Counted from the first letter of the stretch, positions 22,538 through 33,662 are shown. The stretch is DNA of 64,000 nucleotides from Rusavskia elegans (GCA_011316305.1 SAUG01000082.1:355411-419410); one strand, 5' to 3'. Made by a program: numbers and translations. The notes: generated by a model from the sequence alone, not told the origin.

Positions 22538-23305
22538 TCGGGGCCCAACAAAGGAAGGACGTATCAACCAGACGTGATGGCACCAGGAAGCGCTATCCTT
22601 TCGACTGTGTCTCGAGCCCTCGACAGTCGCAGCGACCGTCGAGTAGAGTACGGTATCTGCCTGGACGATGACTGGATGTTTATGTCTGGTACCAGCATGT
22701 CCACATCACTCGTTGCCGGTTGTGTAGCATCCCTACGCCAAGCAGTGCGGAGCAAAGGAGTTGAGGCACCCAGCGCTGCCCTAATCAAAGCCCTACTCAT
22801 TAATGGTACCATCGACATCCAAGAAAGCGCCGATAAAGGCAAATCCACTTCATCGACGCCAGCAGCCCCGAACGGCTTACAGGGATTCGGACGGGTTCAG
22901 ATGTCACAGTCAATGGCAGCACTGAGCACCAATCCTGGCTGCGGCTTCGTTGACGCTGGAGATGGTAAAGTTGTCCCGCCACTGACACCTCAAGATAGAT
23001 GGTGGGAGAGTGGTCCGATCGAAATCCTCGAATCAGATTCTTATCTTGTTGCTACCCTTGCCTACTCTGATCGAGAAGGTCAGCTACTACAGAATGATCT
23101 CAATTTGATCATACGGAATGCTTATGGCGAGGAGAGACATGGTAATTGTTCAACTGGCTCGCAGTTCGATGGTCAGAACAATGTTGAAAAGATCATCTGG
23201 AAGGGTATTGGTCCTGGGTCTGCCTACCTGAAAATCGAGGCTGTTGGTGGTTTCACAAGGTTCAACGACCCTCAAGGCTTCGCTGCTGTGTGGGCTGTTA
23301 TGTAA
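22538..23305 (+). pseudogene. C-terminal part of a subtilisin-like (S8) serine protease
   Basis: The frame opens at 22538 with the conserved block SGPNKGR...QPDVMAPG and then the catalytic-serine motif MSGTSMSTSLVAG, typical of S8 proteases (Ser in GTSM). After a helix (AALIKALLINGT) and LQGFGRVQM comes a beta-rich C-terminal domain (LVATLAYSDREGQLLQNDL, ERHGNCSTGSQFDGQNNVE) like that of KP-43-type subtilases. The usual N-terminal portion with catalytic Asp and His, some 250 residues, is missing. An in-frame stop (22535-22537) and the start of the opposite pore-former-like gene lie immediately upstream. The remaining 255 codons are open to TAA at 23305. Without Asp and His it cannot be an active protease. 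Confidence 0.85.
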
Positions 23306-23645
23306 AGGGCTAGTTAGATGTCATCTCCATCTTCCGTTGTCTCTTGGCAATCGCTACAACTATGGTGGAGGACTTACCTTGGAACTAAGCAAAGTAACAC
23401 TTCAGGATATTAATTGACTCAGAAAGTGTTAACAAGGACTGTTGCATTCTATCTGTGCTATAGATAGGAGATAAATCTCGCGAATACATAAAAACTGCTC
23501 CGCTGTCGTAACAGCTTTTCCGCATCTCCAAGTCTTTTTCCTAGTATGACCTTGGTTAGCATCTGCTACTACTATCAGGAACTATATAATAGCTTCGATC
23601 TTGCAGGTCGTGTCTTTCGGAAGCCAATCCAGGTAATAGTGCAAA
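23306..23645. other. Intergenic stretch between convergent genes
   Basis: No coding frame and no recognised element. It probably holds the 3' UTRs of the flanking plus- and minus-strand genes. Confidence 0.45.
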
Positions 23646-24194
23646 TTAATCTGTGGCCCTGCCCCAAGAACTCAGGGCAATCTTAAGAGAAAACAATGCC
23701 AGTAGATCCTTATTCGTCTCAATAGTACTGGCCAACACCTCCTTCGGCCCACGAAAAGCAATGGTCCAAAATCTGAGCAGTCGGATCACCACCGCAGCCT
23801 GAGACGGGGTGATTGATATTCCATGAAATGGTTTAGTGAACATCGCTTGTACGGGCCCGCTCGTGAACTCATGGTCCAAGACTTGCCGCGTCAGATTACT
23901 GCGGAGGCGCGCCTCGATAACAGCCAGGTTCTGGGCTACGACGAGAGCCCAACGCGGGGAGATACTGTGAAAGCCGTAGTTGTCGATTGTCAGGTAGAGA
24001 CCTTCTCCAGGGATTTTTGTTCGGGTGTCTCTGTCTGGCCAATTCGTAAGTTTCTTACCGTGAGAGACTGAGAACGGCGATGGATCTTCCGTTCCATAAG
24101 ACGGCTGCTCTAAGGCGTGAATTGGGCTTGATACATAGACAGTCAGATAAATCGCGGCAAACGCTGGAGTGAAGATACTACGTAGAAGCAGCAT
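23646..24194 (-). CDS. Secreted protein of unknown family
   Basis: A single open frame of 182 codons starts at ATG 24194. The start MLLLRSIFTPAFAAIYLTVY continues hydrophobic to SSPIHA, a good signal peptide with likely cleavage after Ala at about 27. The mature part has EGLYLTIDNYGFHSISPRWA, RQVLDHEFTSGPVQAMFTKP and a helical C-terminus (AAVVIRLLRFWTIAFRGPKE) ending SSWGRATD. No cysteine is present in the mature part that I can see. I do not recognise a domain. A truncated paralogue lies at 19917-20010, so the family is multi-copy here. Its length, signal peptide and placement beside repeats fit an effector-like or lineage-specific secreted protein, but that is inference. Confidence 0.7.
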   Translation of the reverse strand: MLLLRSIFTPAFAAIYLTVYVSSPIHALEQPSYGTEDPSPFSVSHGKKLTNWPDRDTRTKIPGEGLYLTIDNYGFHSISPRWALVVAQNLAVIEARLRSNLTRQVLDHEFTSGPVQAMFTKPFHGISITPSQAAVVIRLLRFWTIAFRGPKEVLASTIETNKDLLALFSLKIALSSWGRATD

Positions 24195-26236
24195 TTCGCT
24201 CAACTGTAAAGATCAAAGTTACAGCGCTGAAGCGGGGGATGGGGGAATACTGGGACAAACGTCGGGACAGACAGAGCTCTGTCTGGCTACTGTTAGCGAG
24301 TCAATGAACCGTCTGCGGCTATCGGTCGTGAGTTGTTTTCGGGACCCAATCGCCTAAGGGATAACGTGGTTGCCAAGGTCTTCTTTAGTCGCTGTGGACT
24401 GGTGAAGTAACGGCGAGCCCTTAATATTAGAGGGTTTGAAGAACTGAATGCCACCATGAGTCACCTCGCTTGATATCGACAAGTGACAGAATGCAAACAA
24501 CGTAAGATAAGAACTCTTATTAATATGATGTATCACTAGAAACCACGCAACACAGGTTTCGCAGATGTCTACTGCATATCAGGGATAACACCTAACCAGC
24601 AAGGCGAAGAACAACCTACAACGAAGTCGAACGGTTAATCCAGTGCAACGGCCTCCGACAGCTTCAGTACAGCTCGCTGGATGACCACTGATTGTGACCC
24701 GCCATATACGACGACTACCCGGAAAAAGGGAGGGGCAAAGCGACAATATCGTCAGATCCAAACGTCCGGCCAGATACTTGAGAAGCTTCGATTAAAGACG
24801 CCAACGGTGAGGATTCGTGTCTTGATGTCGAGGCATTCTAAGTTATGCAAGACGGTCGACTATACGAGTGGTGCTGCGAATCTCCCAATTATGACTTGGG
24901 CGGTGAAACACGCCCAGACCCAGGAGCTGAGAGTATGAGTGGCCACAGCCACGAAACACGTGGATGGTGTTGAGGACGGAATGGATGGCATCTATATCCG
25001 TGCGAGGAGAGGCAAAAGAGAAATCTACTTGCATTCGGTGAGGGTATAAACGATGCTGAGATCTTGTTGTATACTTTATTCAAGCGGCTCGCGTAGAGCG
25101 AGATCGAAGAGCAAGGCTTGGTTCTTGATTTTGTGGAGGCAGCTTCTATATCTGATGTGAACGTTTGTGAAAACTATTGGGCCGGAGAACAAGTCGACAA
25201 CGTGGTAGTGGCATGGGTCCGAGAAGTATCTGCTCCACTTATCCGGCATGCTCCACAACCTCCAAGAAAGATAACATAGTGCGATTCAGAAAAGTCGACG
25301 CCGAGGCGCTTTGGCATCTGCAAAAGATTTAGACCCGAGTAAGGCGTTGTTTCCTCCAGAATGTGACTTTTTGCCGCGGGTTGACATATGGCTACTGCAA
25401 GACTGGCCACCTGATGACGCTGTACGGCATACTGAAGGGTTGTTTCCAGGAGTATCAGCCGGGTCCGCATTGCAAGACATTTAGATACAGCAAGAGCGGG
25501 AATAGGAGCTGGAAAAGGCACAGGTGCCGGAGACGAGGAAAGTCGACCCTCCGAGTATCGCAAAACTTCGCCCTAGGGGCTTTTGTGATCTCATGGAGCT
25601 CAGGACTGGTCTAGTCCGACACCACAAACATAGTAAAGCAAACATAGCGACACGTGATTCATCATTAAAGATCTCGATCGGCGTCGTCTGTTATGTATTG
25701 GCGTAACTTAGTCAAGCGACGCCGCGAGCCTCTGGTCAATATGAAGGAGATTAGGGGATAGTCTGTTTGGTGAGCTGATTTTCAAATATGCCGTAGATCG
25801 GGAAGCTCGCGAGGTTTCTTCGGTGGATAGATCCTTTTTTTTGGGGTGCAAAGACGCCAAAGCCGATCATGAAGATCTTCGGGGCCCGGAGAGCTGCAAC
25901 AGAACCTGGAAAGTCTCCGGGGAGATCATGAAAGGAACCTAGAACTATCGAGACGAGGCAATGGTTGGAGTCATCCCGCTACGTTGATAGTCTTACAATG
26001 CACAATTGCAAGTCTACATCGCTTCTGGAAAGGAGATGCCCGCGCTCGTGCCGACTGTCAGAAAGCGCAGTGCGCAAATCTCCTCTCCCAGATCAACAAA
26101 GAGAGCTGTACTGATAGACCCGCGGAAACGGTTATGCTGCACTGGCCAGAGATCACCGAATTTTGATTCATAGCTGTCATAGCGAGTGGTTGTCAGAGAG
26201 TAATGTTTTCGTGGTAAAATACCGATCATCAACGAG
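24195..26236. other. Two kilobases without a supported gene
   Basis: Short overlapping frames occur on both strands. The most protein-like is the minus frame 25258-25076 (DKWSRYFSDPCHYHVVDLFS, ends LALREPLE), preceded in other frames by ETTPYSGLNLLQMPKRLG at about 25350-25300. These may be scraps of a decayed gene. Nothing else is recognised. Confidence 0.35.
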
Positions 26237-27427
26237 CTATACAACTTCGATGGTTTTCTTGACCCCGATAGCTTCCCCAGACTTTACCGGCCCGTCATCC
26301 TGCCATTTTGTACTTGATGCGTCACTGCTTGTGGTCCGGCGGGCGTTTGCAAATGTTCCCCGTAGGTCACTCTGCGGGTTCATGATAATACCTTCCCTCG
26401 AATCACTCCCAATAGCACCACGCGCTCTGTTCCTTGAGGTCGAAAGAACGGTAGAATGATTCACGGTATACGAGCCTTTTCGAGAACTGTAGGCTTGCCG
26501 ACTATCTGAGCGGCGTGATATCAGTGGACGGAAGGTGGGTAAACAAGCAGATATGATGGCTGTACCAAGGTGGACATTAAGCCATATATCACCTTGAGTA
26601 AGATCGATGTCGATTTTTCCAGGTCGATAGAGGACTGCCATTCGCACGATGCTGGTAATAATGACGAAACCGCCGAGTAAAAGGCTGCACGAGATAAGAT
26701 ATTTTTTTGGCTTCGAGATCTGCAGACGGTAGATCTCACGAAGTGGAAGCACCAAAATAGCGATTTCGATCAGGGTCTCTATCAAGGCCATCGCGAGCCA
26801 GAATGGCAAGTATTTCACGTTGAAAACCACGCCAGAACTGCCTGGAAAGTAGGCTTCTATCGTGTGTCCAGGATATCCAATCTCGATCACCAGTGCAGCA
26901 ATAAGCCAGGCGATGCAGACGACGGCGAGAACGATGGATGTGTGGCGTAAATGGGTGGGATAGAAGATATAACGATAGAGCAAAAGGATCGACAGCTCGA
27001 CAAGCCCGATCACAACGAAGTAGAAGATGCTGTAGACGTAGACGAGCTGTGGCTTGGTCAGCGAGTGCAGCTTTCGTATAGGGGACAATAACGGATACGA
27101 ACTCTAAGATAGATCCAGTATCGGACATCAGTGTCCGAGGTTGCTTTACGGCCAACGACGTCGGCTGAAGGTAGGCCATTAGCGCATGTCGTGCACGCGG
27201 GATGTTCTGATCAAAGGAGTTCACTCACATATGATGACCAGAACTTCTGTCGTAACGAAGATTATCAGAGCAAGCAACAGCAGCCAGTCGTCCCATCGAT
27301 AAGTACTCCCAGCGATGCGTTTGGCGAAGAATCGAAGGCCGACCGCAGCGACGGTGAGAAAAGTAAAGACGACAGCAGTAGCGATGATAGCTGGACCGTT
27401 GATGTTCAGACCATGAATTGTCTCCAT
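26237..27427 (-). CDS. Rhodopsin-like seven-helix integral membrane protein
   Basis: Exon 1 starts at ATG 27427 and encodes the first helix (IIATAVVFTFLTVAAVGLRF) followed by YRWDDWLLLLALIIF, the 'DDWLLLxA' hallmark of the fungal rhodopsin-like (Fung_rhodopsin, formerly SAT4-like) family. Exon 2, to the stop at 26237, holds further helices (FVVIGLVELSILLLYRYIF, FWLAMALIETLIEIAILVL) and the conserved C-terminal LNVHLGTAIISACLPTFRPL before a Ser/Arg-rich cytoplasmic tail. A tentative intron 27224-27102 (GTGAAC..GAG) restores frame. The stronger donor GTGAGT at 27228 is in the wrong phase for the acceptors I can see, so this junction is uncertain. The product is about 355 residues, usual for the family. 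These proteins sit in the plasma membrane; their ligands are mostly unknown. Confidence 0.85.
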
Positions 27428-28428
27428 AGCTGTCAGTCTGAATTGGAGCCACAGTTCAAAGGATCTTGGAAAAAAGAAGTGTATTACATGCTCATGCTAT
27501 GATGCCGTCATATAGGCTGAGCAGAGCTGGATCTGCTGTGCGACGCTGACATTGCATGAGGTGCGGTGTTGATAATTATGATTCGTTCATGAGATGATGC
27601 AGCCTTGCTGATAATCTACATTGCATGAGCCACACGGCACCAATGATTCGACCAATGATCCACAGCCCCAAAGTCGTCCATAATCGTGGGACATGATTTG
27701 ACTCTTCCGGAATAGCTCAAGATAAACAGATGCTCGGAATGAGGGTCCGCTCCCTACTGCCATGTATTCTGGTAGATACAAGGCAAAAGGGGCTGGGGCC
27801 GCGCATTCGTGCTCCGAGCAGTGACTTTATGATCTGTACAGATCGGTATACCACAAGTGGCATATGTCTGCAGAGGAGCGAAAGGGCGTCGTCTCAACTT
27901 GCAACGCGAGCTTTTGGCCCCAAACCATGTACTATTGCCGGAAAAGAGTACTACTGCCGGAAAAGAAGTGTATGCCCTCATCGCTTGAGATGCCGAACCA
28001 AGTGAGGTAGATAAGACAGCCGTCTTACCTGCAGATGCCGATGAGTCACTGCGGGGATTCTCGGTCCTCGGGCGTGACACGTAGTACTAAGAGCCTCGTG
28101 CAGTATCGTGCTCCTTGATAGGCGGGCTCATCCTGCGTCAAACTGCCATCGTTTTGTCGAACGTGCAACTCTCTGTGCCCCCATCTAGGATGACGAGATG
28201 GCTAGAAGCGATGTATCACGACTAAGCATGACTAAGACACTATCCCCTGGATCGCGATGGTTTGGGGAAGCGATCGCTTAGTAGTGATGTCATTGGATCG
28301 AGGCCAGATGACGTCAGACGAACCGCAAGGTTAGCGCGCCTTTGGGACTCGCGCCTTATCGACGGGAATCTTTGCCGAGACTCACCCACAATCCTCGAGA
28401 TTTATCCTCCCGGAACTGCATTGCAGAA
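27428..28428. other. Intergenic stretch
   Basis: Divergent promoter region between the minus-strand rhodopsin-like gene and the plus-strand YwbE-like gene. A 108-codon minus frame at 28080-27754 has no recognisable features. Nothing else is seen. Confidence 0.4.
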
Positions 28429-28957
28429 ATGGTGCCCCGGCAGAAAGAGCTACAACGCGGAACACCCGTCAACATCGTTCTCAAAACCGACCAAAGTTCT
28501 GGGAAGCTGACTTCAGGCCAGGTCCAGGACATTCTTACAAGAGGAGATCATCCTCGTGGTGTCAAGGTCCGCCTTTCCAAACGGCCAAACAGGCCGTGTG
28601 CAATCTCTGGGTGTCAGCAGAGCATCTATCCCACATGCGAATATCGGTACTGCTTCATCTCCCCTACCATTGCAACACAACGTCCCCGAGGAACAGAGCG
28701 GCAATGGAGCTCTACCAGAACCACCCCAGGCAGAAGCGGACGGCTGGCCAAATCCTGCCCGCTCCACCAGTCTTATAGACTACGTTAAGCGGAACAAATC
28801 CCGTTTGTCGTCCAACCAAGAAGTCACTTTAAGTCTACAGGACCGACTAGAGAAGAAGTTCCCAGAGCTTGACGCCTCGCTCATCGCCGCCATCTTAGTC
28901 GATTATCCAACCTTGCAAGCTGCAGAGAGCGTCTTGTACGCCTTGTGCACAGCCTAG
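28429..28957 (+). pseudogene. YwbE-family (DUF2196) protein with single-base frameshift
   Basis: ATG at 28429 begins MVPRQKELQRGTPVNIVLKT, then DQSSGKLTSGQVQDILT and HPRGVKVRLS, the core of the YwbE/DUF2196 family, which continues NGQTGRVQ. The last part is found only after a shift of one base at the AAA run 28579-28581. From there the other frame continues to TAG 28957 with a C-terminal helical part, LEKKFPELDASLIAAILVDY, resembling the UBA/CUE-like extension of fungal members. The protein would be about 175 residues, a normal length. The molecular role of the family is not established. The extra A in a short run could be a real inactivating insertion or a base-calling error; read data would decide. 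Confidence 0.8.
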
Positions 28958-29417
28958 GCTGGGTTGAGCGCTGCCGTAGAGTTCAGACACAACAATAATT
29001 TGGTTCTGCTATCATCAGGCCTGATTCACAGAAGCATGGGTATTGGAGGTGTCAACCCTGCATCCTTCGCAACTCAACTGAGAAACACATGGCTCGACCC
29101 GATACACTACTGGTCCAGATGCTCGTCTAGCACCCGCCGAAAGTCTGTTCTTTATCCCGTCTGCATTCTCAACTACCTTCCTATCAAACAATGCTTTGGA
29201 CGGATGCGTTCTCCGTGAATTCTCCAGCAGCCGTCGAGGGCGTGGATGGCGTATATAGCGTTTATTAGAGGTGGGGATGGAGCAGATGGTGAAAGTCAGG
29301 TCTACGCTGGATCCGAAGGCAATATCTTCTATATCAATGGTAGAGTATGTAGTGGACTAAAAGATATTCTACCTTATTTGTAGAAAGATGCTGTAAAGTG
29401 TAGTATATCTTGATATA
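28958..29417. other. Transition stretch next to the repeat island
   Basis: Ordinary base composition with no supported gene. It ends at the target-site duplication ATTGAATT (29418-29425) that borders the first RIP-mutated transposon, so the change of composition is abrupt. Confidence 0.5.
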
Positions 29418-29960
29418 ATTGAATTTAGACTGGCTACTTCGGTACGGGTTCCCGTCGATATCTCGAAAACCCGACTCGAATTTTAATAAATCGGTTTAAC
29501 TCGACCCGCTAAACGGTTCGAGTTAGTACCTAATATTAGAATAGAAAATCAGATCGGATTATAAAATAGAAACCGACGAAAATTCGATTCGATTTATTAA
29601 ATCTTCTATATATAATACAATATTATGAAATAATTAATAAATTAATATATATACGATTAATCATTCGAATTTTGATTTTAATCTTTTACGATTTTAACGC
29701 TAGAAGCGCTAATTCGATCAGATTACGCAATTATTTGATATTCAAATATTTTATCGAAAATTCGAATTAAAGATTTCCGAAAAAGCTAGATCTGAACTAA
29801 AATCTAGAGAGAAACCGTAGTCTATTTAATTTTATTATTAAATCAATTTTTAAATCGATTAATCAGGCTAGGCCGAAATAATCTATTATATTATCTCTTT
29901 ATATAAAAATTCTATATAAAAATCGATTTAGTCGATTAGAAAAAACTCAAGTATTTGATT

Positions 29961-30061
29961 GGCCTTCGAGGGATTCGAATTCCCGACCTGCCGGATTTAA
30001 TTCCGTTAATTCCGAAAAGCGCTCGAATTGGATCCGTTGTTGCCACTGCGCCATCCAAGCC
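29961..30061 (-). tRNA. tRNA-like sequence, mutated (tRNA pseudogene or SINE head)
   Basis: On the minus strand the sequence starts GGCTTGGATGGCGCAGTGGC, containing a perfect A-box (TGGCGCAGTGG), and ends with a B-box-like GGGAATTCGAATCCC T-arm before a partly matching acceptor strand ending GGCC. Between them, CGGAT and ATCCG could form an anticodon stem with an intron or extra sequence in the loop. Acceptor pairs 6 and 7 do not match and position 33 is not T, so identity cannot be assigned. Because it lies inside a RIP-mutated hAT-like element, a captured tRNA gene or a tRNA-derived SINE is more likely than an active gene. Confidence 0.4.
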
Positions 30062-30267
30062 TGAAAAGTTAATAATAAAACTAATTAATAAATCAGGCTT
30101 TTATAAAAATAATATATTTAAATAATGAAAAATAATTTAACTAGGATTCTTTCAGTTAATATAGTTAATTAAATGGATTTCTTTTAAATAAATAGATATA
30201 ACTTTTATATCGCCTTTAAAAAGTTTTTATTTAAAATTATATTAAATTGTTATATATATATATATAT

Positions 30268-31331
30268 TAGACTGGTCGTCGAATCGGAGTTCGAATCCGA
30301 ATTCGATAACCTGATTCGATCCGAATCGGATTACGTCTAGATTTAACTCGACCCGAATCGGATTAAATTTTTTAACGGTTCGATTTAACCGGGTTTCGGA
30401 TCGGATTCTATAATCCGATCCGGATCCAAAAATCCGAACTTAATATCAATTTCTAGTATAAAAATATAATTTACATCACCAAAAATATCGACCCCGTTTA
30501 GAATTAATTGAGCAGGTCTGAACTGGTAAGCGGGTCTGATTCTATATCCTGTCTAACGCGTTATAAAAGCGCTTATAAGCGCCCTGAGCGCTTTAAACGA
30601 GTTTTAAAATTTTTAAAAATAATATTTTAAAAATTCTAAATCTCTCTATCTAGTAGGGCTACTAGTATTCTATAAAATATCTATACTAGTAAACTTTTAA
30701 CGTAGATTTTAAAAATTTTATTTATAGAACGCTAGCGTTGCTAGTTTCTAATCTAGAAACTTTCTATTATTAAACGGGAACCAACGGGTACTAAACTTTA
30801 AAAAGTTTAATTTTAAAATTTTAAATATAGATAAAATAGACGTTTTTAGAATATATCTAAATTTTTCTGTTTATTAAACAAGATAATCTTGTTTAAACCG
30901 GTTTAAACCGGCTTAATCGATTCTGAGCGCTTTTTTTATTTTAAAATACTATAAGCGGGTTGTATATTTGTTGATATAGATATAACTTTAGTAATAATTT
31001 ACTAAAAAAATTCTAATTAATTAACTACGCTAGCTAGAAAGTCCGTAGTAAAATCAAATATATTACTTCGATATATTATATATATTAAAAAATGAGATAT
31101 TTAGATAATCTACTATATAATCTATTAATATTTTCGAATACGATTACGAATCGGGTCGGATCGGATTTTTAGGTCGGGTTTTTAAATTAAAGTCTATAAC
31201 CCGACCTAAAAATCGAATTAGAATCTATAACCCGATCCGACTATTTAGCGGGTCGAATCCGGGTCGGATTACTAAAATCGGGTCGGATATCCGACGGTTC
31301 GACGGAAATCCGACTCGAACCGACTAGTTTA
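30268..31331. mobile_element. Nested hAT-like non-autonomous element
   Basis: The left end is TAGACTGGTCGTCGAATCGG; the right end is CTCGAACCGACTAGTTTA, which read on the other strand is the mutated form of TAGACTAGTCGGTTCGAG. ATATATAT flanks both sides (30260-30267 and 31332-31339) as a possible 8-bp duplication, though the site is low complexity. At about 1.06 kb without a coding frame it matches the 1.2-kb copies at 39475-40671 and 52670-53871 in end structure. It interrupts the larger element 29426-32459. Confidence 0.6.
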
Positions 31332-32300
31332 ATATATATATTCTATTAATCTTATATACGATAACGATTATTATATTTATATATAAAGAAATTTATATAA
31401 TTGAAAGTATATTCGTTATATAAAATTTATATTATAGTTAATTAATTTTATTTAAATATTTTCTTTTTTATTCGATATTATAAACTTTCTACTATCTAGT
31501 CTTTCTTCGACGTTATAAATAATTATAAATATCTAATATATCCGCTATATCTATCTACTTTACTACGAAATTAATCTTTATAGTTATCGCCTCGGCTATA
31601 TTTATTCTATAACCTATATCTAAATATTTCGTTAAGTTATTAAAATATTCTTTTATCTATTTAATTTTAAGAAAATCGCTAGATAGTACGCTAGCTACTA
31701 CGGCTAGAAGCTTTACCCGGTTAATTAGACTAAAAGAAAGTAAAAAAGCCGGGTAGTACGTTTTAAAAGCGGTAAAAAGAAAATTTAGATTAAAGTTAAA
31801 ATAAATTACTCTAACTATAATAAAATAATCGACGATCGCGCGAGTAAATATAGTAAATACGGATATACTACCGTCTGGTATAATTTATATCTATAGTTGC
31901 TACGGGAATATATACGTACGTAAAAGCTTTTAGATTTATATTGCTAGTAAAAGAAGAAGAAAAAAAAAGCGATAACTGCGAGGTATATTTATTTATATAA
32001 ATTTCTACGTTAGTAAATTTATCGGCAGAAGGATATATTATATTACTAAGGAAATCTAAATTAAAAATCCAAGAAATAGTTATTTACGTTAATTAAACTA
32101 AAATATAAATTCTATTATCGTATATTCGATACTAGTATACTAACGCTTGATTTATTTACCGAACCACTGGTTTATCGGATTTTAAAACTAAAACCAAATT
32201 AATTAAATAATTTTTATATTAAAAATTTATTTATATATTAGATATTAATATCTTTAGTAGTATTAGTAGATCGAACTCGGGTTTTTAGATTCGATCTAGA

Positions 32301-32406
32301 ACCGAGTCGGTTCGATATCTAGAAAAGTCGAAACCGATTCGGTTTAATATCTAGAAAAGTCGAAACCGACTCGATTTAATATCTAGAAAAGTCGGAACCG
32401 ATTCGG
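32301..32406 (+). repeat. Tandem repeat, three units of 32 bp plus a partial
   Basis: Units at 32301-32332, 32333-32364 and 32365-32396 share ATATCTAGAAAAGTCG and an ACCGA(G/T/C)TCGG start, with a partial fourth unit to 32406. It lies just inside the right end of the hAT-like element and resembles subterminal repeats where hAT transposases bind. It is not a CRISPR array: units are contiguous without spacers. Confidence 0.8.
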
Positions 32407-32459
32407 ATCGGATTAGTTTTTCTAATCCGGATTCGAAACCCGATTCGACGGCCAGTCTA

Positions 32460-33261
32460 ATTAAATTAATAGGAATACCGAATGAGATTCGAAATTCAAA
32501 CTACAAGAAAAACTTTTAAAACAGTCTAAATATATATACGATACAAGTCAATATATTTTATAGTTTAGATTTCTATCTAATATTTTTAAAAATAGAAAAT
32601 TTAGATTCAACTTTCAACTTTGAATTTGGCATCTACGGTTTATCCTATTTGTTATTTCCGAAAGATTTATTATCTTCGATTTTGGAATATAATCATATAT
32701 TGGACCCTGCCAAAAATAGTAATTATATACAATTTTTTTTAGTATATATAAAATATTTAAAATAGATTTAAAAATTAATATTATTTAATAGTAATAGTTA
32801 TTGATTTATACTATATTATTAATTAGTTATTGAATTTTTTAAAAGTATTGCGTATACGAATTTTATTCATTAAAGAAAATTACATTATTTATATTAACTT
32901 CGAACTCGACCTTTCTATAGCTCGATTTTATTCTATTAGTTATCGTTATATATTATTTTGGAAATTGAAACAGGTTTATAAGTTTTATAAATATTATTTA
33001 AAGATGGTAATTGGAACGTATTATACTATAACTAGAAAATACTATAAAATCATTTTGAAATTTCCATTATTTATTATAGAATAGAATTTCGTATCGAAAG
33101 AAATATTAATATTTTCTAAAATCGATTTGTTATCCGTTTTAATTATCTTAGCCGTTTTAGCCGATTTTTTGCCGATATCAATTTAAACGATTCACTAATC
33201 GATTTCGAATATATTCGAAACTTCGAAGCTACGTAGCTAAGACAATTTAAACGGCTAAAAC
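32460..33261. other. A+T-rich unassigned sequence
   Basis: Very A+T-rich, low in CA/TG. One 84-codon frame at 32830-33084 is open only because of base composition and has no motif. No element ends recognised. Confidence 0.4.
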
Positions 33262-33662
33262 AATAACGTCCCTATATATTAGAAGGTTTTACGCTCGAGC
33301 CTAGCTATAGCCGTATACGTAGTCCGAGCTACTAAATAGTATAAAAGTTCGAGCGTAGATTATAGAAACTAGTTTTAAATAACTATAAAGGTAGAGTCAT
33401 AATATTATAAAGCGTTTTTATTACGGAAGTAATTATAAAAAAAGAATACAGCAGTATTTAGTAACTATATTAATAACTGTAATAAAAAGTTATCTAAAAA
33501 AATTTAAAAATAAAATATATAGTAAAAAGGTCGACCTATCCGATAGAGCCGATCTATTAAATAAAAGCAGTTTTATAGTTCCGGCGGTTCTAGATAGATT
33601 AAACTATTAGTTTGTTTATTTCATTAATAAATTTATATTTCTATAGAATTTTAAACGTAATA
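33262..33662 (-). mobile_element. Solo LTR of the 412-bp LTR family
   Basis: The segment starts AATAACGTCCCTATATATTAG and follows the plan of the other LTRs of this family (GAGCCTAGCTATAGCCGTA, TAGTCCGAGCTACTAAATAG) to an end reading TTTCTATAGAATT..ACGTAATA. It is about 401 bp, the length of a full LTR, and no internal region of the family adjoins it. This is best read as a solo LTR left by recombination. Divergence is higher than among the four full copies. No clean target duplication was seen. Confidence 0.65.

Larger units (their letters stand above)
29426..32459. mobile_element. hAT-like DNA transposon, RIP-mutated, interrupted
   Basis: The element begins TAGACTGGCTACTTCGG and ends ..CGACGGCCAGTCTA, terminal inverted repeats. 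It is flanked by the 8-bp duplication ATTGAATT (29418-29425) and ATTAAATT (32460-32467), which differ by one G-to-A change. TSDs of 8 bp and short inverted repeats are the mark of the hAT superfamily. The interior is full of degenerate CCCGACCCG/TCCGATCCG-like words and contains a second element, a transposon-end fragment (to about 32205), a tRNA-like segment and a short tandem repeat. No transposase frame survives. The element's first 8 bases are shared with the related 1.1-1.2 kb elements in this window. Confidence 0.7.

Noticed and set aside
30251..30268. AT microsatellite as a feature of interest
   Set aside because: A simple TA run in A+T-rich DNA; relevant only because it makes the 8-bp duplication of the inner element ambiguous.
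32301..32406. CRISPR array
   Set aside because: Units are contiguous without spacers and lie in a eukaryotic transposon.
32830..33084. 84-codon frame in the A+T-rich island
   Set aside because: Translation is Ile/Tyr/Lys/Phe-rich as expected from base composition; no motif.
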